Below are positions 1 through 8,744 of a DNA stretch of 64,000 nt, piece by piece. Source of the stretch: Pseudodesulfovibrio thermohalotolerans (lineage in GTDB: Bacteria > Desulfobacterota > Desulfovibrionia > Desulfovibrionales > Desulfovibrionaceae); contig NZ_CP120635.1 in assembly GCF_021353295.2 (NCBI RefSeq), positions 2,249,501-2,313,500 on the forward strand, read 5' to 3'. The translations under genes were made by a program, and so were the position numbers. How positions within the stretch are numbered: the first letter of the stretch is position 1; every line of letters starts with the position of its first letter. The notes under the pieces were generated by a model. That model ran no database searches, was not told the origin of the DNA, and worked only from the letters and a program-made list of their open reading frames with translations.

Positions 1-291
1 CTTGACCAGGCCTTCGAGAAACCCGTCCAATTTTTCAGCCGAGGCCCCGACGCTGGTCAGGTGGGTGATGGGTTCGATGCCGTGGTCCCGTTTCATCCGG
101 GTGGCGATCTCCAGGGTATTGTCCTGCGTTCCGCCGCCCGCACCGTAGGTCACGGACGCGAACAGGGGATCAAGGACCTTGAGTTTGTCGACCACCTCGA
201 AAAAGACGGGCCATGCTTCCCGCTCTTTGGGCGGAAAGAACTCCATGGAGATGAACGGGGACTTCCCATCGATCAGATCACAAACGCGCAA
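1..291 (-). CDS. metF: Methylenetetrahydrofolate reductase, N-terminal part (runs off the window)
   Basis: The minus-strand frame from 291 to the window edge encodes 97 residues of MetF, which reduces 5,10-methylenetetrahydrofolate to 5-methyl-THF for methionine synthesis and one-carbon metabolism. Recognisable family blocks are SMEFFPPK near residue 15 and VTYGAGGGTQDNT near residue 47, followed by a THLTSVGAS block. The start is a TTG at 289-291: there is no earlier in-frame ATG, and AAGGAG sits 6 nt upstream of it, while the internal ATG (SMEFF) would cut into the conserved first strand. The C-terminal two thirds lie outside the window. Identification is confident; the start choice rests on the ribosome binding site. 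Confidence 0.93.
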   Translation of the reverse strand, partial: MRVCDLIDGKSPFISMEFFPPKEREAWPVFFEVVDKLKVLDPLFASVTYGAGGGTQDNTLEIATRMKRDHGIEPITHLTSVGASAEKLDGFLEGLVK

Positions 292-413
292 AGCTTACTC
301 CTTCAACAATCGCTTCAAGTACGGCCCATGGGGGGCAAGTGAAATCATATACTCCTTCTCGGCCCAACCTTCAATGGGAAATGGCGCGGGGCGCGGCGGG
401 AAGGCGATCCGAA

Positions 414-803
414 TCAGGAATGGAGCGCTTCGACGATGACGGTGTCGGCGGGCAGGAAATCGAGTTGGAGCGGTCCGGAGGGATCGACCCAGGCCATGAG
501 CTGATTTTCAAGACCCTTCAACCCACCGGAATATTGGCGAATATGAAAGAAATGCAGATGCACGGAGAATTCGTCGTACTCATGCCGCAGGTCGCGCCAG
601 TACTCGAATTCAAGGGGGGTTACGTCCAACTCCTCGCGGAACTCGCGGACGAGCGCCTGCTCGCGGGTTTCGCCCGGCTCCACCTTTCCGCCGGGGAACT
701 CCCACCACCCGGCCATGGGACCGCCGTCAGGCCGCCGCACGGCCAGATACTCGCCGCCGCGCCAGACAATGCCGGCCACCACCTCAAGAACGGGTTTGGT
801 CAT
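414..803 (-). CDS. NUDIX hydrolase (MutT-like)
   Basis: This is a 129-residue single-domain NUDIX protein. The NUDIX box is visible as GGKVEPGETREQALVREFREE, spaced as GX5EX7REUXEEXGU except that the last Gly is replaced (ELDVTP). It probably hydrolyses oxidised or non-canonical nucleoside triphosphates, like MutT; substrate choice within this family cannot be read from sequence. The ATG at 801-803 overlaps the stop of the upstream ABC-F gene as ATGA, so the two are translationally coupled. The longer open frame reaching 881 is the antisense reading of the ABC-F C-terminus and was not used. Confidence 0.88.
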   Translation of the reverse strand: MTKPVLEVVAGIVWRGGEYLAVRRPDGGPMAGWWEFPGGKVEPGETREQALVREFREELDVTPLEFEYWRDLRHEYDEFSVHLHFFHIRQYSGGLKGLENQLMAWVDPSGPLQLDFLPADTVIVEALHS

Positions 804-2773
804 GCGGGCTCCCCGTCGCCGGAGATGGCCTCCATGCGCTCTTCCAGTTCGGCCATGCGCTCCATGAGGTTCTCGGCCCACTCGGTGGCATCCTTGTAGG
901 CGGCATTGAGCTTGAGCGCCTCTTCAGGCTTTGCGTACGTGGCGGGATCGTTCATCTTCTCTTCCAGCCCGGCCTGCTCGTCCAGGACCTTTTCCAGGTC
1001 CGCCTCAAGCTTTTCATATTTCTTTTTGAGAGGCTTGAGCTCGCGATAAAGGCGGTTGCGCTCCTCGGCCTGGCGGCGCTTCTCCTCCTTGGAAAGCTTG
1101 CGCCGCTCCAAAGCCTCCTCGGGATCGCACGAGGCCTGCCCGTTGCGGCACGCCTCCTCCCGCTTCTGCTTCGCGTGATACTCCTCGAACCCGCCGATAT
1201 GCTGAATCAACCCGTTCTCGTCCAGCGCCCAGACCTCTTCGGCCACCTCATTGAGCAAATAACGGTCGTGGGCCACGAAAAAGAGCGTCCCCTCGTAATC
1301 CTGCAACGCGCGAATGAGCCCCTCGCGGGTCTCGATATCCAGATGGTTGGTGGGCTCGTCGAGGAGAAGCAGGTTGGCCCTGGCAAGAAACAACGTGGCC
1401 AGGAGCAGGCGGGACTTCTCGCCGCCGGAAAGTCCCCGGACCTTGCGGTCGAAATACGGCTCGCCCAGCAGGAACAGGCCGAGAACGCTCATGACCTGCT
1501 CTTCGGTCAACCCGGAGCTGGACAACCGTCTGATCTCCCCGAGGACGGTGCTGTCCAGGTTGAGGATTTCGTGCTGGTGCTGGCTGAAATAGCCCATTTC
1601 CGTGCCCGGCCCGATCTTGACGGTACCTGCCGAGGGCGTCAGTGCCCCGGCGATAAGCTTGAGCAAGGTCGACTTGCCCGCGCCGTTGGGCGCGACCACG
1701 GCCACCTTCTTGCCCCGAAAGAGCTGAAAATTCAGGGCGGGCCAGACGCTCTCCCCTCCCTCGTAGTGAAATTCCAAATCCACGACCGAGATTGCGACCT
1801 TGTCGCCGCGCTTGGGCTCGGGCAAACGGAAGTTCAGGCTCCTGCCGCGATGATGGGAGGCCTGAACCTCCTTGATCTGGCTCAGTTCCCGCTCCAGCTT
1901 CTCCACCTTCTTGAGCTTGCTCTGGGCTTGGGCGGCCTTGCGCGCCTTGACGCGGAACTTGTTGATATATTTGTATTCGTTTTCAATCTTCGCCGAAAGC
2001 TTGTCCGCTTCCTTGCGCCGCTGCTCCCGATTCTCCTCGTCCCAGGCCAGAAATTCGTCAAAAGACCCCTTGCGCAACAGGGGCTTGGCTCCTCCAAGGA
2101 AAAGCACGTGTGTACCCACCCGGTTCAGGAAGATGCGGTCATGAACCACGAAGGCGAGCGCGCCCCGGTAGTTGAGCAGATAGTCCTCAAGCCACTCAAC
2201 GGCCTCCAGGTCGAGGTGGTTGGTGGGCTCGTCCAGAAGGAGCACGTCCGCGCCCTGCAGAAGCACTCTGCCGAGCTTGGCGCGCTCGCGCCAACCGCCC
2301 GAAAGCTCGCCGATGCGCTTGTAAAGCGATTCCTCGGCGAACCCGAGGCCGGTCAGGATGGCCCGCGCCTTGTGATCCGGGTTGTAGCCGTAAAGACGCT
2401 CGAACTCGGCCTGCCGATGGGCCAGTTGCTCAATGCGGGCATTGTCGCCCTCGTGCACGGCCCGTTCCCACTCCTCCCAGAACTCGTTCCAGGAAGGCAG
2501 CGCGGACAGGACCCAGGCCAAAAGCTGCTGCTCCAGGATCTCGCCGGTCATCTCCTGGGCCACGTAGCCCACTCGGGCTCCCTTGGTCAGGGTGACCTGG
2601 CCGCCGTCGGGTTCTATTTCCCCGGCCAGGACCTTGAGCAAGGTGGACTTGCCGCAGCCGTTGGGGCCGGTCAGGGCCAAACGCATACCCGGCGCGACCT
2701 CGAAGGCGACGTCGGAAAAGATCGGCTCTCCGCCGAAGGATTTCTGTAGGCTCTGTACTGTAATGCGGGACAT
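800..2773 (-). CDS. ABC-F family ATPase (Uup/YheS type)
   Basis: 657 residues with two soluble ABC domains and no membrane segments, the ABC-F layout of ribosome-associated ATPases that act at the tRNA exit or peptidyl-transferase region. Domain 1 has Walker A GPNGCGKST, signature LSGGWRERAKL and Walker B VLLLDEPTNHLD. A basic helical linker around residues 240-310 (rich in Lys/Arg, KARKAAQAQSKLKK) corresponds to the P-site tRNA-interaction motif. Domain 2 has APNGAGKST, LSGGEKSRLLL and LLLLDEPTNHLD. The last ~100 residues are a charged coiled coil, as in Uup and YheS. The ATG at 2771-2773 gives a normal N-terminus (MSRITVQSL). Target-level function (EttA-, Uup- or YheS-like) is unresolved. 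Confidence 0.93.
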   Translation of the reverse strand: MSRITVQSLQKSFGGEPIFSDVAFEVAPGMRLALTGPNGCGKSTLLKVLAGEIEPDGGQVTLTKGARVGYVAQEMTGEILEQQLLAWVLSALPSWNEFWEEWERAVHEGDNARIEQLAHRQAEFERLYGYNPDHKARAILTGLGFAEESLYKRIGELSGGWRERAKLGRVLLQGADVLLLDEPTNHLDLEAVEWLEDYLLNYRGALAFVVHDRIFLNRVGTHVLFLGGAKPLLRKGSFDEFLAWDEENREQRRKEADKLSAKIENEYKYINKFRVKARKAAQAQSKLKKVEKLERELSQIKEVQASHHRGRSLNFRLPEPKRGDKVAISVVDLEFHYEGGESVWPALNFQLFRGKKVAVVAPNGAGKSTLLKLIAGALTPSAGTVKIGPGTEMGYFSQHQHEILNLDSTVLGEIRRLSSSGLTEEQVMSVLGLFLLGEPYFDRKVRGLSGGEKSRLLLATLFLARANLLLLDEPTNHLDIETREGLIRALQDYEGTLFFVAHDRYLLNEVAEEVWALDENGLIQHIGGFEEYHAKQKREEACRNGQASCDPEEALERRKLSKEEKRRQAEERNRLYRELKPLKKKYEKLEADLEKVLDEQAGLEEKMNDPATYAKPEEALKLNAAYKDATEWAENLMERMAELEERMEAISGDGEPA

Positions 2774-2869
2774 GTGTGGACCTTTCTGTTTTGCGGATGA
2801 CAGATATAATGGGAGGACGGGATTGGCAACCGTTTTGACCGCGCGCGGCCCGCAGGGTACACTGCGCCC

Positions 2870-3139
2870 ATGCAAACATGGCACGTTTACCTGCTCCGTT
2901 GCGCGGACAACAGCCTCTATTGCGGCATCACCAACAATCTGGACCGGAGGCTCGCGGCACACAACGCCGGGACTGCCTCCAAATACACCCGGGCGAGACT
3001 TCCCGTGCGCCTGGCGGCAAGCGTGACGGTGGACGGCAAGAGCGCGGCCCTTCGGCTGGAGATGGCCATCAAGAAAATGCCCGCAGGACAAAAGATCGAA
3101 CGACTGCTCGCCACCGGCGAACCTATCCTGAATTCCTAA
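2870..3139 (+). CDS. GIY-YIG domain protein (YhbQ/UPF0213 type)
   Basis: An 89-residue protein made of a single GIY-YIG nuclease fold: WHVYLLRC then LYCGITNNLDRRLAAHN, where the usual G-I-Y/Y-I-G pair appears as VYLL and YCGIT, followed by the conserved Arg (DRRL), the Tyr of KYTR and the Glu of LEMAIKK. This matches the short stand-alone UPF0213 group, whose E. coli member YhbQ has been linked to DNA damage. It is divergent from the ABC-F gene across a 96-nt gap and has only a weak ribosome binding site. Confidence 0.85.
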   Translation: MQTWHVYLLRCADNSLYCGITNNLDRRLAAHNAGTASKYTRARLPVRLAASVTVDGKSAALRLEMAIKKMPAGQKIERLLATGEPILNS

Positions 3140-3234
3140 AGAATTTCCAGTATTCGCTTGCCTCATACCATAATCCAACGTACATTCAATGGAGCCAAGA
3201 ACGCCGCAAACCCGACAACGCAAAGCTTCATTTC

Positions 3235-3480
3235 ATGCTGGAAGTCAGTACCCTATATCTTCTCCTGGCCATGTTCGGGTTTGTTCTTCTGGGGATTCTT
3301 GTCATCCACCACCACAACTGCACCGACCAGGTTTGCCGCAAGAGAAATGAAATCCGGCGGCTGACCGTCGACCTCTCGGCCAAGAACGCCGTTCTCGAAG
3401 AACAGATCGCGGAACTCAAAACCAAAATCAACGAAATCGACGACCAGATCGCCCTGCTCGAACAGAGGCAACAGTCATGA
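3235..3480 (+). CDS. Small membrane-anchored coiled-coil protein, unknown
   Basis: 81 residues: one N-terminal membrane span (about residues 5-23, LYLLLAMFGFVLLGILVIHH), a HHHNC cluster, then a basic stretch and a heptad-rich coiled coil to the C-terminus (LSAKNAVLEEQIAELKTKI). No family is recognised. The ATG at 3235 is chosen because it starts the hydrophobic segment; the frame is open further upstream but reads as an out-of-frame copy of the GIY-YIG gene. Its stop overlaps the next start (ATGA), so the two small proteins are probably made together and may form a complex through their coiled coils. Confidence 0.6.
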   Translation: MLEVSTLYLLLAMFGFVLLGILVIHHHNCTDQVCRKRNEIRRLTVDLSAKNAVLEEQIAELKTKINEIDDQIALLEQRQQS

Positions 3481-3935
3481 TGACCTTCAGCATCATCCTG
3501 GGTTCCGCCCTCGCCTTCTTCGTCACGGTATTCCGCGCGCTCTCCCGGCACCGCTACACCACCCTGATTCAGCTAAACAACGAACGCCAGGAAATGGACA
3601 CCCTCCATCAATCCCTGAGCAAGCAGAAGCGGGAGCTCCAACGGGAGCGGACGAACAAGGAGCAGACCCTGTGCTCCCTCAAGAACAAGCGCGGCGATAT
3701 CCCGACCGTCACCGTTGACGCCCTGGAAGCTTTGGAGATGAACGAAAACGACAAGATCAGCCGCTATCTGCTCGGTCGGAAAAAGATCTCCATGGAGCAG
3801 CACGAACGGGCCATCCAAAAGATGAACATCCTCAAAATGGACTACCTCAGCGTATGTCTGACGCTCGGATTCATCGACTTGGAAACCAGCAAAAAAGTCC
3901 AGCAGGCCAGCAAGGCCAACGTCCCCTCCCGCTGA
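3477..3935 (+). CDS. Membrane-anchored coiled-coil protein, unknown
   Basis: 152 residues with an N-terminal membrane span (residues 4-20), a basic juxtamembrane stretch (RALSRHRYTT), a coiled coil rich in Gln, Glu, Lys and Arg to about residue 70, then a compact acidic/helical domain with a DALEALEMNENDK segment. The C-terminal part (residues 90-145: RYLLGRKKISMEQHERA..., LSVCLTLGFID) resembles repeats found in some PilB/GspE N-terminal regions, but this is a faint similarity. It is coupled to the upstream 81-residue membrane/coiled-coil gene by an ATGA overlap. Two adjacent Met codons (3477, 3480) are possible starts. Function unknown. Confidence 0.6.
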   Translation: MMTFSIILGSALAFFVTVFRALSRHRYTTLIQLNNERQEMDTLHQSLSKQKRELQRERTNKEQTLCSLKNKRGDIPTVTVDALEALEMNENDKISRYLLGRKKISMEQHERAIQKMNILKMDYLSVCLTLGFIDLETSKKVQQASKANVPSR

Positions 3936-3950
3936 TCCACTACACCAGAC

Positions 3951-3988
3951 AAAAGGGCCGCATCGCCAAGCGAAGCGGCCCTTTTTTT
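3951..3988. terminator. Bidirectional intrinsic terminator
   Basis: An 11-bp GC-rich stem (AAAAGGGCCGC pairing with GCGGCCCTTTT) with a 13-nt loop is followed by a run of seven T on the plus strand and by four T on the minus strand. It lies between the convergent ends of the 152-residue coiled-coil gene (3935) and leuB (4008). Confidence 0.85.
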
Positions 3989-4007
3989 CAATCTTCACGC
4001 AAGCGGA

Positions 4008-5075
4008 CTACATGTTCTTCAGCACGGCCTCGGCCATGGCGGCGCAGCCCACGCGCTTGCAGCCTTCCTGCATGATGTCGCCGGTGCGGTAGCCCTGCTC
4101 CAGGGTCTTTTCCACGGCCTGCTCAATGCAGTCGGCCTCGTCGGCCATGTCAAAGGCATGGCGCAGCATCATGGACACGGACAGGATAGTGGCCAGGGGA
4201 TTGGCCAAATCCTTGCCCGCAATGTCCGGAGCCGAACCGTGAATGGGCTCGAACAGCCCAGGATTGCCCTCGCCCAGCGACGCGGACGGCAACATGCCGA
4301 TGGAGCCGGTGATGGCCGCAGCCTCGTCGGACAGGATGTCGCCGAACAGGTTGCCGGTGACCAGAACGTCGAACTGGGACGGATCACGCACCAACTGCAT
4401 GGCCGCGTTGTCGACGTACAGGTGCGACAGCTCCACGTCAGGGTAATTCTTGTGCTCGTCTATGACGATCTCTCGCCACACGCGGGACACGTCCAGCACG
4501 TTGGCCTTGTCCACGGAGCAGACCCGGCCGGAGCGCTTGCGGGCGGCCTCGAAGGCCACCTTCGCGATACGGCGAATCTCATGCTCATAGTAAACCATGG
4601 TGTTATAGCCGTACCGCTCGCCGTCCTTTTCGCCGTCGAAACGGGGTTCACCGAAATAGATGCCGCCGGTCAGCTCGCGCACGACCATGACATCCAGCCC
4701 CTTGGCCACGATGTCGGGGCGGAGATAACAGGCGTCGGACAACTGCTTGAACAGCCGCGCCGGACGCACGTTGGCGAACAGCCCGAGCTCCTTGCGGATG
4801 CCGAGCAGCCCTTTCTCCGGGCGGATGGCGGGGTCAATGGTATCCCACTTGGGACCACCAACCGCGCCCAACAGCACAGCGTCGGAATCCTTGCACCGGG
4901 CCACGGTCTCCGCAGGCAACGGCACGCCCTCGGCGTCGATGGCGCAGCCGCCGATCAACGCTTCCGTGGTCTCGAAAGCGCGGCCATACTTGTCGCCGAC
5001 CTTTTCCAGCACCCGCAGGGCCTGGCCCACAATTTCCCGGCCGATGCCGTCACCGGGCAATACACAAATCTTCAT
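4008..5075 (-). CDS. leuB: 3-Isopropylmalate dehydrogenase
   Basis: 355 residues, the usual length. LeuB oxidises and decarboxylates 3-isopropylmalate to 2-oxoisocaproate with NAD+, the third step specific to leucine synthesis. Visible are the N-terminal [15 protein letters not shown], the substrate-binding region with VRPARLF and [10 protein letters not shown], the Lys-Asn pair of [13 protein letters not shown], and the metal/NAD motif [13 protein letters not shown] followed by [15 protein letters not shown]. The ATG at 5073-5075 has AGGAGA eight nt upstream. It is last in the leu run, separated from leuD by 231 nt that carry a hairpin repeat, so it may be transcribed at a different level. 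Confidence 0.97.
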   Translation of the reverse strand: MKICVLPGDGIGREIVGQALRVLEKVGDKYGRAFETTEALIGGCAIDAEGVPLPAETVARCKDSDAVLLGAVGGPKWDTIDPAIRPEKGLLGIRKELGLFANVRPARLFKQLSDACYLRPDIVAKGLDVMVVRELTGGIYFGEPRFDGEKDGERYGYNTMVYYEHEIRRIAKVAFEAARKRSGRVCSVDKANVLDVSRVWREIVIDEHKNYPDVELSHLYVDNAAMQLVRDPSQFDVLVTGNLFGDILSDEAAAITGSIGMLPSASLGEGNPGLFEPIHGSAPDIAGKDLANPLATILSVSMMLRHAFDMADEADCIEQAVEKTLEQGYRTGDIMQEGCKRVGCAAMAEAVLKNM

Positions 5076-5094
5076 CGTCTTCTCCTGTGGATGC

Positions 5095-5221
5095 GAGATG
5101 CCTCCGGCGGCCCTACCGGGGGTCGCCTTCGGCGGGACCAGAGAACCTTTTGAAAAAGGCTCTCTGGACTCTCCAAAACTTTTTATCGCGCCTTCGGCGA
5201 GGCCGAGGCGTGCAACAATTC
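5095..5221. repeat. Intergenic hairpin element in the leuD-leuB gap
   Basis: The gap contains two inverted repeats: a 12-bp arm AGAGAACCTTTT against AAAAGGCTCTCT (about 5140-5165), and a GCGCCTTCGGCGAGGCCGAGGCG cluster after AACTTTTTAT. The second part resembles the element near 16.03 kb (ACTTTTTAT then a CTTCCGCG-type hairpin). I see no open reading frame with a ribosome binding site. It may act as an mRNA processing or stability element between leuD and leuB. Confidence 0.5.
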
Positions 5222-5306
5222 CTTGATCCCCCAATAACCGTTCACGACCTTCATGTCGATCAACGGCCCGAACCTCCTCCCCTTCCCCCGGCCGCCGGAG
5301 GCATTC

Positions 5307-5798
5307 CTACGCCAATTTCCTCTTGGCGTATTCCACCAAGCCGCCCGCATTGAGGATTTCCTGCATGAACGGGGGCACCGGGGCGGCCTGCACGGTCGCG
5401 CCGGTGGTCAGATTCTTGATGAGGCCGGAGGCGGTATCCACCTCGATTTCATCGGTATCGCTGAACTTGTCGATGTCATCGCCGATTTCGAGCAGCACCA
5501 GGCCCATATTGAACCCGTTGCGGTAAAAGATACGTGCGAAACTGTGCGCCAGGACCACGGGAATGCCCGCGCCCAGGATAGAAATGGGAGCGTGTTCGCG
5601 GGACGAGCCGCAGCCGAAGTTCACGCCGCCTATCATGACGTCGTTTTCCTTGATCCGCTTGACCCATCCGGCCTCAAGTCCCTCCATGCAGTTCCTGCCC
5701 AGCTCCTTGGCGTCGGTAGTCACCAGGAAACGGGCCGGTATGATGGCGTCCGTATCGATATGGTCGCCCACTTTGTGAGCGGTTCCGGTTACTTTCAT
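5307..5798 (-). CDS. leuD: 3-Isopropylmalate dehydratase small subunit
   Basis: 163 residues, the short LeuD type common in archaea, Clostridia and sulfate reducers. With LeuC it isomerises 2-isopropylmalate to 3-isopropylmalate. The swivel-domain motifs [13 protein letters not shown] and [11 protein letters not shown] are present, as is the C-terminal LLEIGDD strand. The start ATG lies 12 nt after the leuC stop. Confidence 0.96.
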   Translation of the reverse strand: MKVTGTAHKVGDHIDTDAIIPARFLVTTDAKELGRNCMEGLEAGWVKRIKENDVMIGGVNFGCGSSREHAPISILGAGIPVVLAHSFARIFYRNGFNMGLVLLEIGDDIDKFSDTDEIEVDTASGLIKNLTTGATVQAAPVPPFMQEILNAGGLVEYAKRKLA

Positions 5799-5810
5799 TA
5801 TTGCGCCCTC

Positions 5811-7070
5811 CTACAGCTTGGCGGGGTTGGTGATCTCACCGGCCACGGCGGAGGCGGCGGCCACGGCGGGGTTGGACAGGAAGACCTCGGATTCCAGGGA
5901 GCCCATACGGCCCTTGAAGTTCCGGTTGGTGGTGGTGATGGCGCGTTCGCCGCCCGCCAGGATGCCCATGTGGCCGCCCAGACAGGGGCCGCAGGTGGGC
6001 GGTCCCACGATACAACCGGCATCCATGAAGATTTCCATCAACCCTTCCTTCATGCACGCCTTCCAGATGGACGGAGTGGCGGGCAAGATGATGCAGCGCA
6101 CCTTGGGATCAACCTTGCGGCCCTTGAGCACTTCGGCGGCAAGACGCATATCCTCGATGCGGCCGTTGGTGCAGGAGCCGATGACGGCCTGATGAATCCT
6201 GAGCCCGGCGGTCTCGTCGACGGGCTTGACGTTCTCGGGCAGATGCGGACAGGCGACCTGCGGAGCCATGCCGGTCACATCAATGTCGAGCACCCGCTCG
6301 TACACGGCATCCTCATCGGCGGCCATAAGCTCGCCACCGGAGAAACCGGCGTTATGGGAATAGTCCAGGGCCTTCTGATCGGCCGGAAAAAGCCCGACTT
6401 TGCCACCAGCTTCGATGGCCATGTTGGCGATGGTCATGCGCCCTTCCAGCGACATGTTGTCCACAACCTCGCCGCCATATTCGAGTGCCTTGTAAAGCGC
6501 GCCGGACACACCGAGAATGCCGATCTGCTTGAGAACGAAATCCTTGGCTCCCACGTACTGACCGGGGGTGCCGGTGAAATTCACGCGGATGGTCGGCGGC
6601 ACTTTGAACCAGGTCTCGCCCAGGGCCATGGCCGCACCGATATCGGTGGAGCCCATGCCCGTGGCGAACGCGCCCAGGCCGCCGTAAGTGCAGGTGTGGG
6701 AGTCTGCGCCCACGACGATGTCGCCGGGACCGACGATGCCCTTCTCTGGCAGGAGCGCATGTTCCACGCCCACCTCGCCGCATTCGTAGTAATGGGTCAC
6801 ACCCATTTCCTCGGCAAATTCGCGGACCACCTTCACCTGTTCGGCGGAATCAATGTCCTTGTTGGGAGTAAAGTGATCGCAGACCAGGGACACCTTGTCC
6901 TGGTCGAAGACCTTTTTCGCGCCCATCGCTTTGAAGGACTTGATGGCCAGGGGGGCGGTGATGTCGTTGGCGAGCACCATGTCCACCCTGCACTGGACAA
7001 TCTGCCCGGTGCCGGTGACCTCCTGGTCCGTGTGGTTCTGCAAAATCTTTTCTGCTAAGGTCTGCCCCAT
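5811..7070 (-). CDS. leuC: 3-Isopropylmalate dehydratase large subunit
   Basis: 419 residues, an aconitase-family subunit carrying the 4Fe-4S cluster. The cluster ligands are visible as VIGSCTNGR (first Cys) and GPPTCGPCLGGHMG (the other two), and the substrate region GADSHTCTYGGLGAFATGMG is intact. The length and the absence of the extra Enterobacteria insert match the HacA/LeuC type 2 that pairs with a short LeuD. The start ATG is four nt after the leuA stop, so leuA, leuC and leuD form one tight unit. Confidence 0.96.
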   Translation of the reverse strand: MGQTLAEKILQNHTDQEVTGTGQIVQCRVDMVLANDITAPLAIKSFKAMGAKKVFDQDKVSLVCDHFTPNKDIDSAEQVKVVREFAEEMGVTHYYECGEVGVEHALLPEKGIVGPGDIVVGADSHTCTYGGLGAFATGMGSTDIGAAMALGETWFKVPPTIRVNFTGTPGQYVGAKDFVLKQIGILGVSGALYKALEYGGEVVDNMSLEGRMTIANMAIEAGGKVGLFPADQKALDYSHNAGFSGGELMAADEDAVYERVLDIDVTGMAPQVACPHLPENVKPVDETAGLRIHQAVIGSCTNGRIEDMRLAAEVLKGRKVDPKVRCIILPATPSIWKACMKEGLMEIFMDAGCIVGPPTCGPCLGGHMGILAGGERAITTTNRNFKGRMGSLESEVFLSNPAVAAASAVAGEITNPAKL

Positions 7071-7074
7071 TGTT

Positions 7075-8607
7075 TTATTTCTCCTCTTTCGCTTTTTCCA
7101 AGCGGTTCAATGCGTTTATCATGGCCAAAGCACTGGCTTTGACCACGTCGCCGTCGTTGGCACGGCCTACGGCCTTGATGCCTTCGAACTCGATGCGCAC
7201 GGCAACGCCGGCCAAGGCGTCGGCTCCCTCGGTCACGGCATTGACCGAGTAGACTTCGAGTTTCGGCGACACGCCTACTAATGAGTAGATGGACTGGAAC
7301 ACAGCGTCAATGGAGCCTTCACCGAAATTGCTGGTTTTGCGAATTTCGGCATCGCCCTCGGCTCCAAACTCCATGACCGTGGCGGCATGGGGAGGAACGT
7401 CGCCGGTGCCGGAAAACACGGACATGTCCACCAGGCGGAAGCGATCCTTGCGGCGGTATACGGACTCCAGGATGAGCGCCTCCACGTCTTCGTCGAAGAT
7501 CTGCTCCTTCTTGTCAGCCAAATCCTTGACGGCTTTGAAGAGCACGGAGATCTGTTCCTCGTCCAGCTTGTAGCCCAGTTCACCGGCCTTTTTGCGCACG
7601 GCGTGCGAGCCGGAATGCTTGCCGATGACAATGTCGTTTGACGTGCGCCCGATGGAAGCCGGGGTCATGATCTCGTAGGTCAGACGGTTCTTGAGCACAC
7701 CGTCCTGGTGCACGCCGGACTCGTGGGCAAAGGCGTTGGCGCCCACAATGGCCTTGTTGGGCGGAATGGGCATTCCGATAATCTGGGAGAGACGTCGGCA
7801 GGACGGGAAAATCTGCTCGGTGTTGATGCCCGTCTCGACGTTGTAGAGCTCCTTGCGGGTGTTGATCGCCATGACCAAATCCTCAAGGGCCGCGTTGCCC
7901 GCGCGCTCGCCGATGCCGAGCACCGTGCACTCCACCTGCCGCGCACCTGCCTTGACGGCGGCCAGAGAGTTGGCCACAGCCGAACCAAGGTCATTATGGC
8001 AATGGACCGACAGCATGGCCTTGTCGATGTTCCGCACGTTGTCCATGAGGTACTTGGTGAGCTCGTAATACTCGAAAGGCTGGGTATAGCCCACGGTATC
8101 AGGGATATTGACCACGCAGGCCCCGGCGTCGATGGCCGTCTCGGCGACCTTGACCAGGAAATCCCAGTCCGACCGCGAGGCGTCCTCGGCAGAGAACTCC
8201 ACGTTGTCGGTGTACTTCCGGGCGTGGCTGACAGCCTTCTCGATCATCTCGATGACCTCGTCGGCAGTCTTGCCCAGCTTGTGTTTCATGTGAATTTCAC
8301 TGGTGGCCAGGAAGGTGTGGATACGCGGATGCCTGGCGTCCTTGATGGCCTCCCAGCAACGGTCGATGTCCTTGGTCACAGCGCGGCACAGCCCGGCGAT
8401 CTGCGGTTTCTCGACCGCCGCGGCAATGGCCTGGACCGCCTCGAAATCACCTTGGCTGGCGATGGGGAAGCCGGCCTCGATGATGTCCACGCCCAAGGTT
8501 TCGAGCTGACGGGCCATGCGGATTTTTTCGTCCAGGTTCATGGTCGCGCCCGGAGACTGTTCGCCGTCACGCAAGGTAGTGTCAAATACGTACACTCTGT
8601 CTGCCAT
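7075..8607 (-). CDS. leuA: 2-Isopropylmalate synthase
   Basis: 510 residues. It condenses acetyl-CoA with 2-oxoisovalerate, the committed and leucine-inhibited step. The TIM-barrel starts with [17 protein letters not shown], the metal-binding [13 protein letters not shown] and the [14 protein letters not shown] segment follow, and the last ~130 residues form the LeuA regulatory dimer domain (leucine feedback site), so the enzyme should be allosteric. The ATG has GGAGG at the right distance. The leader between pssA and leuA (8608-8744) holds a 6-bp hairpin (CAGTAC/GTACTG) but no obvious leucine-rich leader peptide. Confidence 0.96.
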   Translation of the reverse strand: MADRVYVFDTTLRDGEQSPGATMNLDEKIRMARQLETLGVDIIEAGFPIASQGDFEAVQAIAAAVEKPQIAGLCRAVTKDIDRCWEAIKDARHPRIHTFLATSEIHMKHKLGKTADEVIEMIEKAVSHARKYTDNVEFSAEDASRSDWDFLVKVAETAIDAGACVVNIPDTVGYTQPFEYYELTKYLMDNVRNIDKAMLSVHCHNDLGSAVANSLAAVKAGARQVECTVLGIGERAGNAALEDLVMAINTRKELYNVETGINTEQIFPSCRRLSQIIGMPIPPNKAIVGANAFAHESGVHQDGVLKNRLTYEIMTPASIGRTSNDIVIGKHSGSHAVRKKAGELGYKLDEEQISVLFKAVKDLADKKEQIFDEDVEALILESVYRRKDRFRLVDMSVFSGTGDVPPHAATVMEFGAEGDAEIRKTSNFGEGSIDAVFQSIYSLVGVSPKLEVYSVNAVTEGADALAGVAVRIEFEGIKAVGRANDGDVVKASALAMINALNRLEKAKEEK

Positions 8608-8744
8608 GGTGTCCTCCGATGGTTCCCCCTGCGGGGATATGTTCTAAATGTTTGACAACGGATATGCAACCGCCAAGCGCAAAACCCGCACGGGGTAGCG
8701 TGGCGATAAGGGTCAGTACGACGTACTGATATGGGATGAGGAGT

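Noticed and set aside
5253..7058. A 601-residue plus-strand open frame opposite leuD/leuC, and similar long frames opposite the ABC-F gene (1175-2749), glutamate synthase (50568-52832) and mltA (56496-57872)
   Set aside because: They are antisense to clearly conserved genes, have no ribosome binding sites and read as low-complexity Gly/Ala/His-rich shadow translations typical of GC-rich DNA.
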